Assembly: GCA_949282265.1 (NCBI GenBank)
Contig: CASDOZ010000006.1
Location: forward strand, 62,001 to 126,000
Direction of reading: 5' to 3'
From: an uncultured Bacteroidales bacterium
GTDB taxonomy: Bacteria > Bacteroidota > Bacteroidia > Bacteroidales > Paludibacteraceae
DNA: 64,000 nucleotides
The stretch's first letter is position 1. Every line of letters begins with the position of its first letter. Under the pieces are notes generated by a model that worked only from the letters and a program-made list of their open reading frames with translations, was not told the origin of the DNA and did no database searches. Shown here one piece after another: positions 17,206 to 26,121 of this stretch. The position numbers and the translations under genes were made by a program.

Positions 17206-18528
17206 ATGAAACCGTCTTATGCAGTTATGAAACCAGTATTCCGATTTTATTGTTTTTTGTTGTGCTGTTGCTTTTGTGTTTTCGCGGATGCGGCACAATA
17301 TAAGGTTGTGGAGCGTAGTGCGAAACATGCTCCGGAATGGGTAGGGCAGGCAATGCCAGGTTATTTGATATTTTCGGCAGAAAGTGCGACTTTGGATATG
17401 GCGCAGCAGATTTGCATGGAGAATATTAAGAACGAGATTGTCAATGCGATAGCAGCCAACATAACGGCAACGACGACCTCGTTTTCAGAACAAACCGGTA
17501 CCAATGGAGAATTTGTCCTTACAGAAGGTTTCAGATCCGATTTGAAAACCATTGCAGCACGCCTTCCGTTCGTTTCCGGTATAACTATTGCCAATGTGGA
17601 GGAATCCTATTGGGAAAAACGTTATGACAGCAAGCAGAAAAAGTATTCTTATATCGTGTTTCTGAAATACCCGTTCTCGCGTATGGAACGCAACCGGCTG
17701 ATTGCGGAATTCCAGCAATATGATGCTGAAAAGTACAAAGCTTTGACCGGCATCAAAATGCAGGCGGACAATCTGACAAATGTGGATGACATCGCGCGTT
17801 ATTTGTCTGACATAGAACCGTTGATAACTTATTTCTTTGATGAAACCCGTAAGGCGGAAGCTGAATCGTTGCAGAAAAGTTTGCGGCAGATATATAAAAA
17901 CATAGCGGTCGTGCCATTGTCCAATGAATTGGGAAAGTATTCTTATGCTTTAATGTACAATGGCCGGAAGTTGTCCGCGAGCCGTTTGCCTTTGGCACGA
18001 AGTGAATATGCAAGTGATATTTCCGTTGTCCCCCAATCGGACACAACTTATGTAGTGATTTATAATTATGATGGTTGTTTGCCAGAGGATGAAAATACGG
18101 TCGATTTGGTGTTTAATTTCGGAGGATATACGAACCGGCACAAATTCAATTTTGACATGGCAGCAAGTCTGCTGGATGTGTTGCCGCAAGGCCAAGTGGT
18201 ATTTACGGTTTATGGGCAGGAGCAGGGAATGGTAGCGGATTCCGTGATGGTAAGTTTTGATTTGCGTGCCAAGTATGATACTAAATTTTCTATCAAATCT
18301 TTGGTTATATCAACTTCGGAATTTCCCCAAGTAGAATTTCCTACATGTAATGATATGGCAGATTTGGGCAAAGGCCTGCATCATATAAGATTGACAGCTT
18401 CCCAAGTCGATTATAAACAAAATGCCAAAAAAGCATTGACGGATGGATATATGAAAATTGAAAACCAGAAAAACGGGGAAGTGCAAACTATTAGTATAAG
18501 GCTTCCTTATAGAATCAATCGTTATTAA
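17206..18528 (+). CDS. LPP20-like exported protein
   Basis: A 440-residue exported protein. The signal region has a run of Cys (CFLLCCCFCVFADA), and the start could also be the ATG at 17227. Residues about 30-175 look like the LPP20 fold: APEWVGQ, then a long helix (MAQQICMENIKNEIVNAIAA), a second helix, then YWEKRYDSKQKKYSYIVFLK. The C-terminal 200 residues are strand-rich, probably one or two Ig-like domains. It stands 18 bp before another LPP20-like lipoprotein gene, so the two may pair. LPP20-type proteins include FlgP of the Vibrio flagellar outer-membrane ring, but no flagellar gene is seen here. Confidence 0.7.
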   Translation: MKPSYAVMKPVFRFYCFLLCCCFCVFADAAQYKVVERSAKHAPEWVGQAMPGYLIFSAESATLDMAQQICMENIKNEIVNAIAANITATTTSFSEQTGTNGEFVLTEGFRSDLKTIAARLPFVSGITIANVEESYWEKRYDSKQKKYSYIVFLKYPFSRMERNRLIAEFQQYDAEKYKALTGIKMQADNLTNVDDIARYLSDIEPLITYFFDETRKAEAESLQKSLRQIYKNIAVVPLSNELGKYSYALMYNGRKLSASRLPLARSEYASDISVVPQSDTTYVVIYNYDGCLPEDENTVDLVFNFGGYTNRHKFNFDMAASLLDVLPQGQVVFTVYGQEQGMVADSVMVSFDLRAKYDTKFSIKSLVISTSEFPQVEFPTCNDMADLGKGLHHIRLTASQVDYKQNAKKALTDGYMKIENQKNGEVQTISIRLPYRINRY

Positions 18529-18545
18529 CTAACTAAAAAAAAGAG

Positions 18546-19127
18546 ATGATTATGAAACGTTTATTTTTATTGTTCAGTGTAGCAATTTGTTTGTGCGGAA
18601 TGAATGGTTGTAAATCGAAGCAGGCTTTGGCAAAACCTGAAAAAGGTGAAGTGGAGATTGCCATACCGCTGAGCGGGCCTCAATACCAGTCGGATGCAGA
18701 AAATTGGCGTGTGGTACAACAAGGCGTAAGTCCTGACATGTCAATGGCAAAGAAAGTGGCTTTGCAGAATGCACGCCAGGAGTTGGCTGCTACGATTCGT
18801 GTGCAAGTCCGTGCGGTGATAGACAACTATGGGAAAAATACAGCAGTGACGGACAACATTGATGTTGTGAACATGTATGAAGAACAGGCCTATTCTATTA
18901 TAGACCAGACATTGGCTGGGGCGGAATTGGTTGGCGAAAAGTTGTATAAACTGGAAAACGGCAACTACCGTTATCACGTTTGCCTGCAGGTGAACAAACA
19001 ATATTTGGCAGACCAGTTGACCAAAGCGTTCGAGAGTGAAGCGGTTTTGCAAGCCAAGTTTGACAAAGCCCAGTTCAAGAAAGTGTATGATGAACAAATG
19101 AACGCTTTCCTTGAAAGCCAGAAATAA
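18546..19127 (+). CDS. LPP20-family lipoprotein
   Basis: A 193-residue lipoprotein; signal MIMKRLFLLFSVAICLCGMNGC with lipidation at Cys22. The mature protein has the LPP20 order: NWRVVQQG, a long helix (MAKKVALQNARQELAATIRV), a second helix (YEEQAYSIIDQTLAGAELVG) and a strand (YRYHVCLQVNKQYL), then a charged C-terminal helix. It is last in the eight-gene run and is followed by a strong terminator at 19150-19195. The start at 18552 is an alternative. Family assignment is by pattern, role unknown. Confidence 0.75.
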   Translation: MIMKRLFLLFSVAICLCGMNGCKSKQALAKPEKGEVEIAIPLSGPQYQSDAENWRVVQQGVSPDMSMAKKVALQNARQELAATIRVQVRAVIDNYGKNTAVTDNIDVVNMYEEQAYSIIDQTLAGAELVGEKLYKLENGNYRYHVCLQVNKQYLADQLTKAFESEAVLQAKFDKAQFKKVYDEQMNAFLESQK

Positions 19128-19149
19128 TAAATTTTTTATGGAAGTTTCC

Positions 19150-19195
19150 CCTCCGGTGGTTGATGAATAACATTAACTTCCGGAGGATTTTTTTT
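19150..19195 (+). terminator. terminator of the envelope operon
   Basis: CCTCCGG (19150-19156) pairs with CCGGAGG (19180-19186), followed by A and eight T. GGAAGTT (19140-19146) / AACTTCC (19175-19181) is a competing arm. Confidence 0.8.
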
Positions 19196-19368
19196 GCCTG
19201 CCGGATTGTTTTCGGGGATTGGATGGTGTTTGAGGCGTGTTAAAAATTAGATTGTCTATAACGCAGGGAAGGGCGTGTAAAGGGTATTTGCTTTGGCAAA
19301 ATGTCATTTTTTGTCGGCATATTTTTAATTTTAGTCGTTTTAATATTATTTTTTCCATAATAATGTTG

Positions 19369-19376
19369 TATCTTTG
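19369..19376 (+). promoter_or_regulatory. -7 box before the large anchor-J protein
   Basis: TATCTTTG at 19369-19376 within an AT-rich stretch (19196-19501) that has no gene. No TTTG at the usual -33 spacing. The leader would be about 120 nt. Confidence 0.5.
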
Positions 19377-19501
19377 CCGTGGTTTCTATAAAAATATAAA
19401 TATAGAAGCGTTTGACTTTCATGTAGTATAGCCTTAAATAGGCACATGGCGATGTATGATATTAATTTCATAATACACAACAACTTTAAAAAATAAAAAC
19501 G

Positions 19502-22500
19502 ATGAAGAAATCAGTACTTTTTTTGTTGGCGTTTGTCCTTTATCTTGGGATAATGCCAGGCAGTGCGCAAACAACGTTGCCGTATGTCATTAATTTCGGC
19601 GAAAGCCAGGCGGGTTGGACCGCGGTTGACAAGAGTGCAACTACTGGAACTACATGGGAATATAAGACTGGTAATTTTGGTGCTTATATTCAGGGACAAT
19701 ATGTAAGTTGTGTATCATTAGGACAAGATTATAATTCTGCCTGTGATGATTATTACGTATCGCCGGAGTTTGCCCTTGAGCAAGGGAAGACCTATACGGC
19801 GGAAATTTATGTATTCAATGCTACGAACGGAAATGGAAGTGTATTGACATTTAAAGGAGGATTGTCTTCAAACGATGTGACTACGTATGCGACATTCCGT
19901 CAGCTTACTTTGGATGACAGTTCTGAATATCCGGCAGCACAGAAAGTATCATTTGGGGCTCCTTCTACCGGAAATTATAAATTTGCTTTTCATAGCACAA
20001 GTCCGCAGTATAACAATACGATTTATTTGTTTGAATTTAAATTGTATGAAGGCACTGAGCTTGTTGAAGAACCGGAAGAGGTTGTCAAGACAGTGCCATA
20101 CAGTGTTGATTTGAAGACTGATTATGCAGATTGGACGGCAGTTGACAACAACGGTGATGATGACACTTGGACCCCATCGCAGGGTTTTGGCCCCATGCTG
20201 GGTATGGGACAGCACGATGACGATTATTTCTCGCCGCAAATAACCCTTAAAGGCGGAACAACTTACAAGATAACTACCAATGTTACCGTTGGAGGCACTC
20301 CCGCAGGATATGATATTGTAACCTTGGCTCAAGGTACAGACAAGACGCAAATGACTGCAATCAAGCAATTGACGCTGGGTAATAATGGCGAAAACATAGA
20401 GGAGAACTTCTTTACTCCGGCTACCGATGGAAATTATTATTTCTCGTTCCATAATACTTCAGCTGCTGGCGGAAACTATTTGCAACTCTATTCATTTGCC
20501 ATAGAAGAATATGTGCCGGAAACCCCGGATGAAACAGAGGAGGATTCCTGGGACTTTTCGGGAGCGAATCCGTTGCAGGGTTGGACCATAATTGATGCGA
20601 ACGCAGATGGTCAAAAATGGGGAATAATAGACGGATATAATGGCCCGACTTATAACGGCACGTCTGTAGCCAATGATGCAAATGATTGGCTGATTACTCC
20701 GACTTTGACACTTGATGCTGGAAAAAATTACTTGGTCCGTTATTCGTTGACTCAGGCAGGGGCTTTTGATGCCGATCAAATAGAAATAAAATGGGGTACG
20801 GCTCCGACAGTGCAAGGTATGTCCAATTATTTGACGACGGAAACTATCGACTTGGAAAGCGGAACGATTGAAAAAGCAGTGCGTTTGCCGGCTACGGCCA
20901 CAGGACAAGTCTATATCGGTTTCCATGTGATATCTCCTGCATTGAATGGTGCCATCTCGTTGGATTGGATAAAACTCCTTGTGACAGAGAAAGCTACACC
21001 GAATCCGGTTGAGAATCTGGAAGGTGCTTCCGATTATAACGCAAAAAGCGTTACCTTGAAATGGCGCAACCCTGCGTTCGATACTTCCAATGCTCCCATA
21101 ACATCGGGCTTGAATATAAAGATATATGCCGATGGTGTAAACATAGCAACCTTGGAAGGCAGGGAAGCGGGAGCAGATGATTCATATACATATAATCCGG
21201 TTGCTTTTGGCGGAGTTGTAGCTTACCGTGTTACGGCAACAATAGATGGAGTTGAATCATTGCCACAGGAAATAAAAATAGACTTGGATGACGTTCAAGG
21301 CGAGTTGGCACTTGAGCAAGAGTTTCCGTTGGCTACCGAGACGGATTTTGGAGATTGGACGATTGAGAATGTAAATGGTGGTGCGACTTGGGGCTATGTT
21401 GCATGGGGGCCTCACTTGTCTTTGCCTACCAATAACCAGGAAGAACATAACGATTGGGCTATAACTCCTGGTGTAGTGCTGGACCCGGCTAAAAGATATG
21501 TGGTTCGGTTTGAGGTTTCGACAAGCCAGAACTACCCGGGAAACTTGAAAGTATGGTTTGGAGATAACAATACTAATACGGCTATGACCAAAGAACTTTT
21601 GTCTCTGGAAAATATTTGTTATAACGGTTCGGTTCAGACCACTACACCGCAATTCAGTGTGGAAGAAGGAGGAATTTATTATATAGGTTTCCAAGCAGGG
21701 CAGGCTCTGAATGGAATGACATTGAAAAATGTGATGCTTTGTTATATCTCTACGAGTGGTGCAGAGGTTCCTGTGATGGAAATACCTTATACACAGAATT
21801 TCGATGCAAATACGATGACTCCGGAGGGGTGGAAAATCAGTAGAAGCAGCGATGAATATGGCTTCAATGTGCTTGATGTTAGCTCTGCTGCGGCTGTTTA
21901 TCATCGAGCACCTTCATGGGACAATGCTTTGTTTTCCAAGGTAGATGCTCCTGCCGGCAGGGAAGAAGTTATATATACTCCTAAATTCTTGTTTGAGACC
22001 GGCAAATCATATCAGGTAAGTTTCATGTTGCATAATACGGTACAGGCAACATCGGGACGAAGCCTTAATACGGTTTCCATGTATAAGGCTACTGCACAAA
22101 ATACGGTATCTATTGTAGGCGATGCTTTGCTTGAAACGAATCAAGAGACAGGCATGGTAAGTTGGGTTGAACAAAAAGTTGAGTTAAATAATATAGAAGG
22201 GGAATATGTTTTTGTTATTAAGGTTACCAATGATAACCTTGCCGGTGAAATAGGAATTGACAATTTTAAAGTTGAAGAAATAGAGAAAACCCAACCTGAT
22301 GCAGTGACTCCGGCCGCCATAGAGGGTCTTAGAGGAGGAACAATGACTCCGACGGGTATTCTGCTTAATTGGAGTCAGCCGCTTGTAGATGTGGATGGAA
22401 ATGCAATACCGGAAGGTTCCGTTATTGTAACCAGTATTTACGATGGTAATACATTGATTGGCACGACTGAAAAAACGGTTTCTGGTACGGGTAATTTGGC

Positions 22501-23833
22501 TTCATCGTTCCAATATTCATACAATGAAAGTGAATATAGCGGCCAGAAAATATTCAAATGTATTCCAAGTATCGGAGACAAAGTATGCCCGAATGCGACA
22601 ACCTGCGTTGTTACGATAAGCAGCTTTACCGATGGTTATTTGAAAGAGCATATATCCATAACGGATTTTGCCGCAGGAACAGAGGGTTGGACAATCATTG
22701 ATAACGACAATGATAACACGACATGGAAGAATGAAACTGATGCCGTTGTGACGACTGGTAAAGATGAATGGTTGATATCTCCGGAACTGACTCTGAACCC
22801 GGGCAAGTCATATTACATACTTTGCGAACTTATGACAAGTTCGGATAAGGCAGTGAATGTAACCTTTACCAGAGGTAATGGTGCTACAGTTGCAGCTCAG
22901 ACTGAAACCGTTTATAAATTTGAGAATTTGATACTTAGCAGCTCCTCGGAATTGGAAGTAGGCACGACCTTTAACCCGAGCCAGGAAAGCAATTACGTGG
23001 GGGTTCACGTAGAGAATACCGATGGTTCTGAGGTCAAGATCAAGAGCTTGAAAGTCATGCGCCTTATGACGTCGGATGAGCCGGTTGCACTTCCGTATGA
23101 AGAGGATTTTGAGGACAGACTTAATATTAATGAAAGGACGAAATTTCCTAACAAATGGGGTTGTAGCACCTCAAGTGCAGAACCGTTCAGCGTAAGGACT
23201 ATGCCTGACAATACCGTGGCTGCCCATTCAGGAAGCTATGCTGCCGTGGCCAATGAATTTACGTTGAATAGTAGGATCGAAACTCTTTACACTCCTTATT
23301 TCACATTGGAAAAAGGCAGTACGTATGAAATATCCTATTGGTTGTATATGCCGGGGAATGGAGCAAATGTGACGACGGCCGGTTTGTACTTGGCTTATGT
23401 ACAAGATCAAGCAACTGGTTATGAGGAATTGCTTCAGGATGTTGGTGTGCCTGTTACAGCGTGGACACAGTTCTCGGCACGCTATACTCCGTCGATAACT
23501 ATGGATTATTGCTTCTATCTCATATTTGCTGCAGATGCTGCCAATGCCGGTATCATTGCGGTAGATGATTTCAAGATAACAGAAGTAGAAGGGACAACGG
23601 GAATTGCTGATGTCAATACAGCTGGCATGTATTATGCCCACACAACATCGTTGTTATACTTGCCTGCTGAAATTGAATCGGTACGGATATTCAACATGCA
23701 GGGACAACAGGTGTTGGCTGCTGGCAATACCGGAACTCATGTATCCTTGGCCGGTCTGAACAGCGGAGTATATGTTGTAAAAGCAATTACAACTGCAGGG
23801 AATGTAATGTCTCTGAAAGTAATCAAGAAATAA
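19502..23833 (+). CDS. giant surface protein with seven choice-of-anchor-J modules and T9SS tail
   Basis: A 1443-residue secreted protein with signal peptide (about 1-22, ending GSAQ). I count seven choice-of-anchor-J (cleaved-adhesin-like) modules, at about 24-180, 195-340, 350-495, 600-760, 770-935, 1040-1180 and 1190-1355. Each opens with a [F/W]...GW[T/K] element (for example NFGESQAGWTAVDKS, DFAAGTEGWTIIDND) and has a D-[DE]-[WY]-hydrophobic-[ST]-P strand. Two fibronectin-III-like units lie at about 500-595 and 945-1035. The last 80 residues (VRIFNMQGQQVLAAGN, then LAGLNSGVYVVKA) are a T9SS-like C-terminal sorting domain. Such modules occur in gingipain adhesin regions and bind proteins or glycans. 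A terminator follows directly. Confidence 0.88.
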   Translation: MKKSVLFLLAFVLYLGIMPGSAQTTLPYVINFGESQAGWTAVDKSATTGTTWEYKTGNFGAYIQGQYVSCVSLGQDYNSACDDYYVSPEFALEQGKTYTAEIYVFNATNGNGSVLTFKGGLSSNDVTTYATFRQLTLDDSSEYPAAQKVSFGAPSTGNYKFAFHSTSPQYNNTIYLFEFKLYEGTELVEEPEEVVKTVPYSVDLKTDYADWTAVDNNGDDDTWTPSQGFGPMLGMGQHDDDYFSPQITLKGGTTYKITTNVTVGGTPAGYDIVTLAQGTDKTQMTAIKQLTLGNNGENIEENFFTPATDGNYYFSFHNTSAAGGNYLQLYSFAIEEYVPETPDETEEDSWDFSGANPLQGWTIIDANADGQKWGIIDGYNGPTYNGTSVANDANDWLITPTLTLDAGKNYLVRYSLTQAGAFDADQIEIKWGTAPTVQGMSNYLTTETIDLESGTIEKAVRLPATATGQVYIGFHVISPALNGAISLDWIKLLVTEKATPNPVENLEGASDYNAKSVTLKWRNPAFDTSNAPITSGLNIKIYADGVNIATLEGREAGADDSYTYNPVAFGGVVAYRVTATIDGVESLPQEIKIDLDDVQGELALEQEFPLATETDFGDWTIENVNGGATWGYVAWGPHLSLPTNNQEEHNDWAITPGVVLDPAKRYVVRFEVSTSQNYPGNLKVWFGDNNTNTAMTKELLSLENICYNGSVQTTTPQFSVEEGGIYYIGFQAGQALNGMTLKNVMLCYISTSGAEVPVMEIPYTQNFDANTMTPEGWKISRSSDEYGFNVLDVSSAAAVYHRAPSWDNALFSKVDAPAGREEVIYTPKFLFETGKSYQVSFMLHNTVQATSGRSLNTVSMYKATAQNTVSIVGDALLETNQETGMVSWVEQKVELNNIEGEYVFVIKVTNDNLAGEIGIDNFKVEEIEKTQPDAVTPAAIEGLRGGTMTPTGILLNWSQPLVDVDGNAIPEGSVIVTSIYDGNTLIGTTEKTVSGTGNLASSFQYSYNESEYSGQKIFKCIPSIGDKVCPNATTCVVTISSFTDGYLKEHISITDFAAGTEGWTIIDNDNDNTTWKNETDAVVTTGKDEWLISPELTLNPGKSYYILCELMTSSDKAVNVTFTRGNGATVAAQTETVYKFENLILSSSSELEVGTTFNPSQESNYVGVHVENTDGSEVKIKSLKVMRLMTSDEPVALPYEEDFEDRLNINERTKFPNKWGCSTSSAEPFSVRTMPDNTVAAHSGSYAAVANEFTLNSRIETLYTPYFTLEKGSTYEISYWLYMPGNGANVTTAGLYLAYVQDQATGYEELLQDVGVPVTAWTQFSARYTPSITMDYCFYLIFAADAANAGIIAVDDFKITEVEGTTGIADVNTAGMYYAHTTSLLYLPAEIESVRIFNMQGQQVLAAGNTGTHVSLAGLNSGVYVVKAITTAGNVMSLKVIKK

Positions 23834-23845
23834 ATATAAAAAATG

Positions 23846-23880
23846 TAAGGCACTGCCGTTTTTGGGGCAGTGCCTTATTT
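23846..23880 (+). terminator. terminator after the large anchor-J gene
   Basis: Perfect 12-bp stem TAAGGCACTGCC (23846-23857) / GGCAGTGCCTTA (23866-23877), 8-nt loop, then TTT. The next ATG is only 14 bases away. Confidence 0.8.
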
Positions 23881-23893
23881 GCATATAAACACT

Positions 23894-26104
23894 ATGAAAA
23901 AAATAATATTGAATTTTGTATTGCAGGCAGCATTGTTATTCGGGTTGGTTGGCTATACGGTGTCGCAAGAAACAGAAACAACCTATTTTCAACGGATAGC
24001 GATGGAAGGCGTCGAAATGTATGGTTTGGTAACGTATTCTCCAATAAACCAGCTCGATGACATGACGCCTGGGTTATATAAGTTTGGCTTTGGTGAACAG
24101 TTCAAACCCGATGATAACGGAGTCTTGTTCAGCCGGTATATTGCCGGGGGTGGAGTTTATCATAACGGTAAAATTTATTGTAATATTTACAGCGTTGAGG
24201 CTCGTCTGCCTGAAGAAAAACCGGTATGGACGATTCTTAATGCCGAGACCTATGAAGTTTTGTACGAGAAAGAGTTGCCGGACAACTGTCAAAGCACTAC
24301 AACTTCGTTGGCTTACGATATTACCAATAACAAGATTTATGGTATCGTTGTAGATTACAGTTCATCCCATTTGGTTGAAATTGACCCGGAAACAGGCGAC
24401 ATGACCAGGATTGGTGATGATTTTGACAGTTCTTTGAAATTCAGGACACTGGTCTCTGACAATAATGGAATGTTGTATAGTGTTGTTATTGACAGGAGCG
24501 ATTCTGGTTTATACTTGTACAGGATACGTAAGACCGATGGAAGGGCTGCCAAATTGAAACCTATAACAGGCAAAAATCTATTAGGACCGGATGATTATCT
24601 TGCAAATAGCAATACGGAGCAGGCTATGTTCATGAACCGGGCTACAGGCAAGGCTTACTGGATATTTGAGAGCAGTAGCATGGTGCTGGATGGTAATTAC
24701 ACGCCGATAGCTGAGATTAATCTGATAAGTGGGGAAGCTACATTGGTAGCCTACTTGAGCCGTTCTTATCAAGTGAGCGGTGCCTGGTTGAAAGAACCGA
24801 ACACGGGAGTGCCGGGCATAATAACTGATTTTGAGTTTGTAACGCCAGAAGAAGGTTCGGCAAGCGGTTATCTCCAGTTCAGGTTGCCCGAAAATGATTA
24901 TTATGGCAATCCTTTTGCAAATCCTGATTTGAAAGTGCTGGTTGTTGAGGGCGATAAGGTTCTTGTTGATACTACGGCCCCGGCTGGGTCGTTGTTCCAA
25001 AGTGAGGAACTCTCATTGCCGAATGACAATCATATAGTATTGATTACCCTGTCGAACGAGGCTGGCGACGGTCCTACGGTTCAGCGCACTTTCTATGCCG
25101 GCTATGACCTGCCTGCTGCTCCCACGAACATTGAACTTTCTTATGATGGCCTTACTACTACACTTACTTGGGATGCTCCTACTATAGGGGTAAATGGTGC
25201 CATTATCGACAAAGACAATATCCGGTACAGAGTGATAAAATATACAGGATACTATCAGGGAACCAATGAAGTGGTGGCCGAAGATCTTAAAGAGTGCATT
25301 TTTGTTGAAACTCATCCCAGCGACATGCTTTATTACATATATTGTGTGGTTGCTACCTACAATGGTGAAGTTGGCGGTTTTGGTTATTCCAACGATCTTG
25401 TACTCGGTTCACCCCTTGATCCCCCTTACGGAGGTATGTTTACCGGACCGAACGATATGTTTAACAACTATACGTTGATTGACTCGAACGGCGACGGTTA
25501 CTGCTGGAATTTCGATACCAATATCAGAAGTGCCATTTACATATACAACCAGACCCAGGCTGCTGATGACTGGCTGATTGCACCTCCTATCAATTATAAA
25601 GAAGGCGTTGAATATACCTTGAGTTTCAAGGCTTATTCATCGATGACTGACTATCCGGAGTCGATGGAGGTTACTTTCGGTAAAGGCCGCACGCCCGAGG
25701 AGCAGACTCTGCAGTTGCTTGATATTCCCGAAGTGCCCGGTGTAGATGACGAAAATCCGGTAACCGAGTATAGTGTACCTATCAAGGTTGAAGAAGATGG
25801 AGTATATTATTATGCTTTCCATGTGACTTCCAGTAAATTCTGTGAGTATCTTCGTGTATTTGATATCCGCCTTGATTTGCAAACTGGTATCGAGACGGTG
25901 GAGGACGATGGCAACAATCTCGTAATCACGACTGGGAAGAACAGCATGAACATCAAGAATCCCGACGGGCAGATTGTCTTCATATATAACAGTAATGGTG
26001 TTTTGATCGATTCATCTTCCGATGCCGTTTTCGAGCGTTCTCTTTACCCTGGAATCTATTTGGTCAGGAGCAATGGTTCAGCTCAGAAAATTATTGTCCG
26101 CTAA
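23894..26104 (+). CDS. secreted protein: propeller-like N-terminus, Fn3, anchor-J module, T9SS tail
   Basis: A 736-residue protein from the ATG at 23894 (a GTG at 23870 lies inside the terminator). Signal peptide about 1-24 (ending YTVSQ). Residues about 30-300 have repeated strand-turn motifs (GVYHNGKIYCNIYSVE, TSLAYDITNNKIYGI) like a beta-propeller. A fibronectin-III-like unit is near 405-505, and a choice-of-anchor-J module lies near 510-660 (YTLIDSNGDGYCWNFDTN, DDWLIAPPI). The C-terminal 75 residues end ...YPGIYLVRSNGSAQKIIVR, a T9SS-type tail. It heads a tight group with the subtilisin-like protease (17 bp) and a further exported protein. Probably on the cell surface. Confidence 0.85.
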   Translation: MKKIILNFVLQAALLFGLVGYTVSQETETTYFQRIAMEGVEMYGLVTYSPINQLDDMTPGLYKFGFGEQFKPDDNGVLFSRYIAGGGVYHNGKIYCNIYSVEARLPEEKPVWTILNAETYEVLYEKELPDNCQSTTTSLAYDITNNKIYGIVVDYSSSHLVEIDPETGDMTRIGDDFDSSLKFRTLVSDNNGMLYSVVIDRSDSGLYLYRIRKTDGRAAKLKPITGKNLLGPDDYLANSNTEQAMFMNRATGKAYWIFESSSMVLDGNYTPIAEINLISGEATLVAYLSRSYQVSGAWLKEPNTGVPGIITDFEFVTPEEGSASGYLQFRLPENDYYGNPFANPDLKVLVVEGDKVLVDTTAPAGSLFQSEELSLPNDNHIVLITLSNEAGDGPTVQRTFYAGYDLPAAPTNIELSYDGLTTTLTWDAPTIGVNGAIIDKDNIRYRVIKYTGYYQGTNEVVAEDLKECIFVETHPSDMLYYIYCVVATYNGEVGGFGYSNDLVLGSPLDPPYGGMFTGPNDMFNNYTLIDSNGDGYCWNFDTNIRSAIYIYNQTQAADDWLIAPPINYKEGVEYTLSFKAYSSMTDYPESMEVTFGKGRTPEEQTLQLLDIPEVPGVDDENPVTEYSVPIKVEEDGVYYYAFHVTSSKFCEYLRVFDIRLDLQTGIETVEDDGNNLVITTGKNSMNIKNPDGQIVFIYNSNGVLIDSSSDAVFERSLYPGIYLVRSNGSAQKIIVR

Positions 26105-26121
26105 GTAGATAGGAGATAGAA

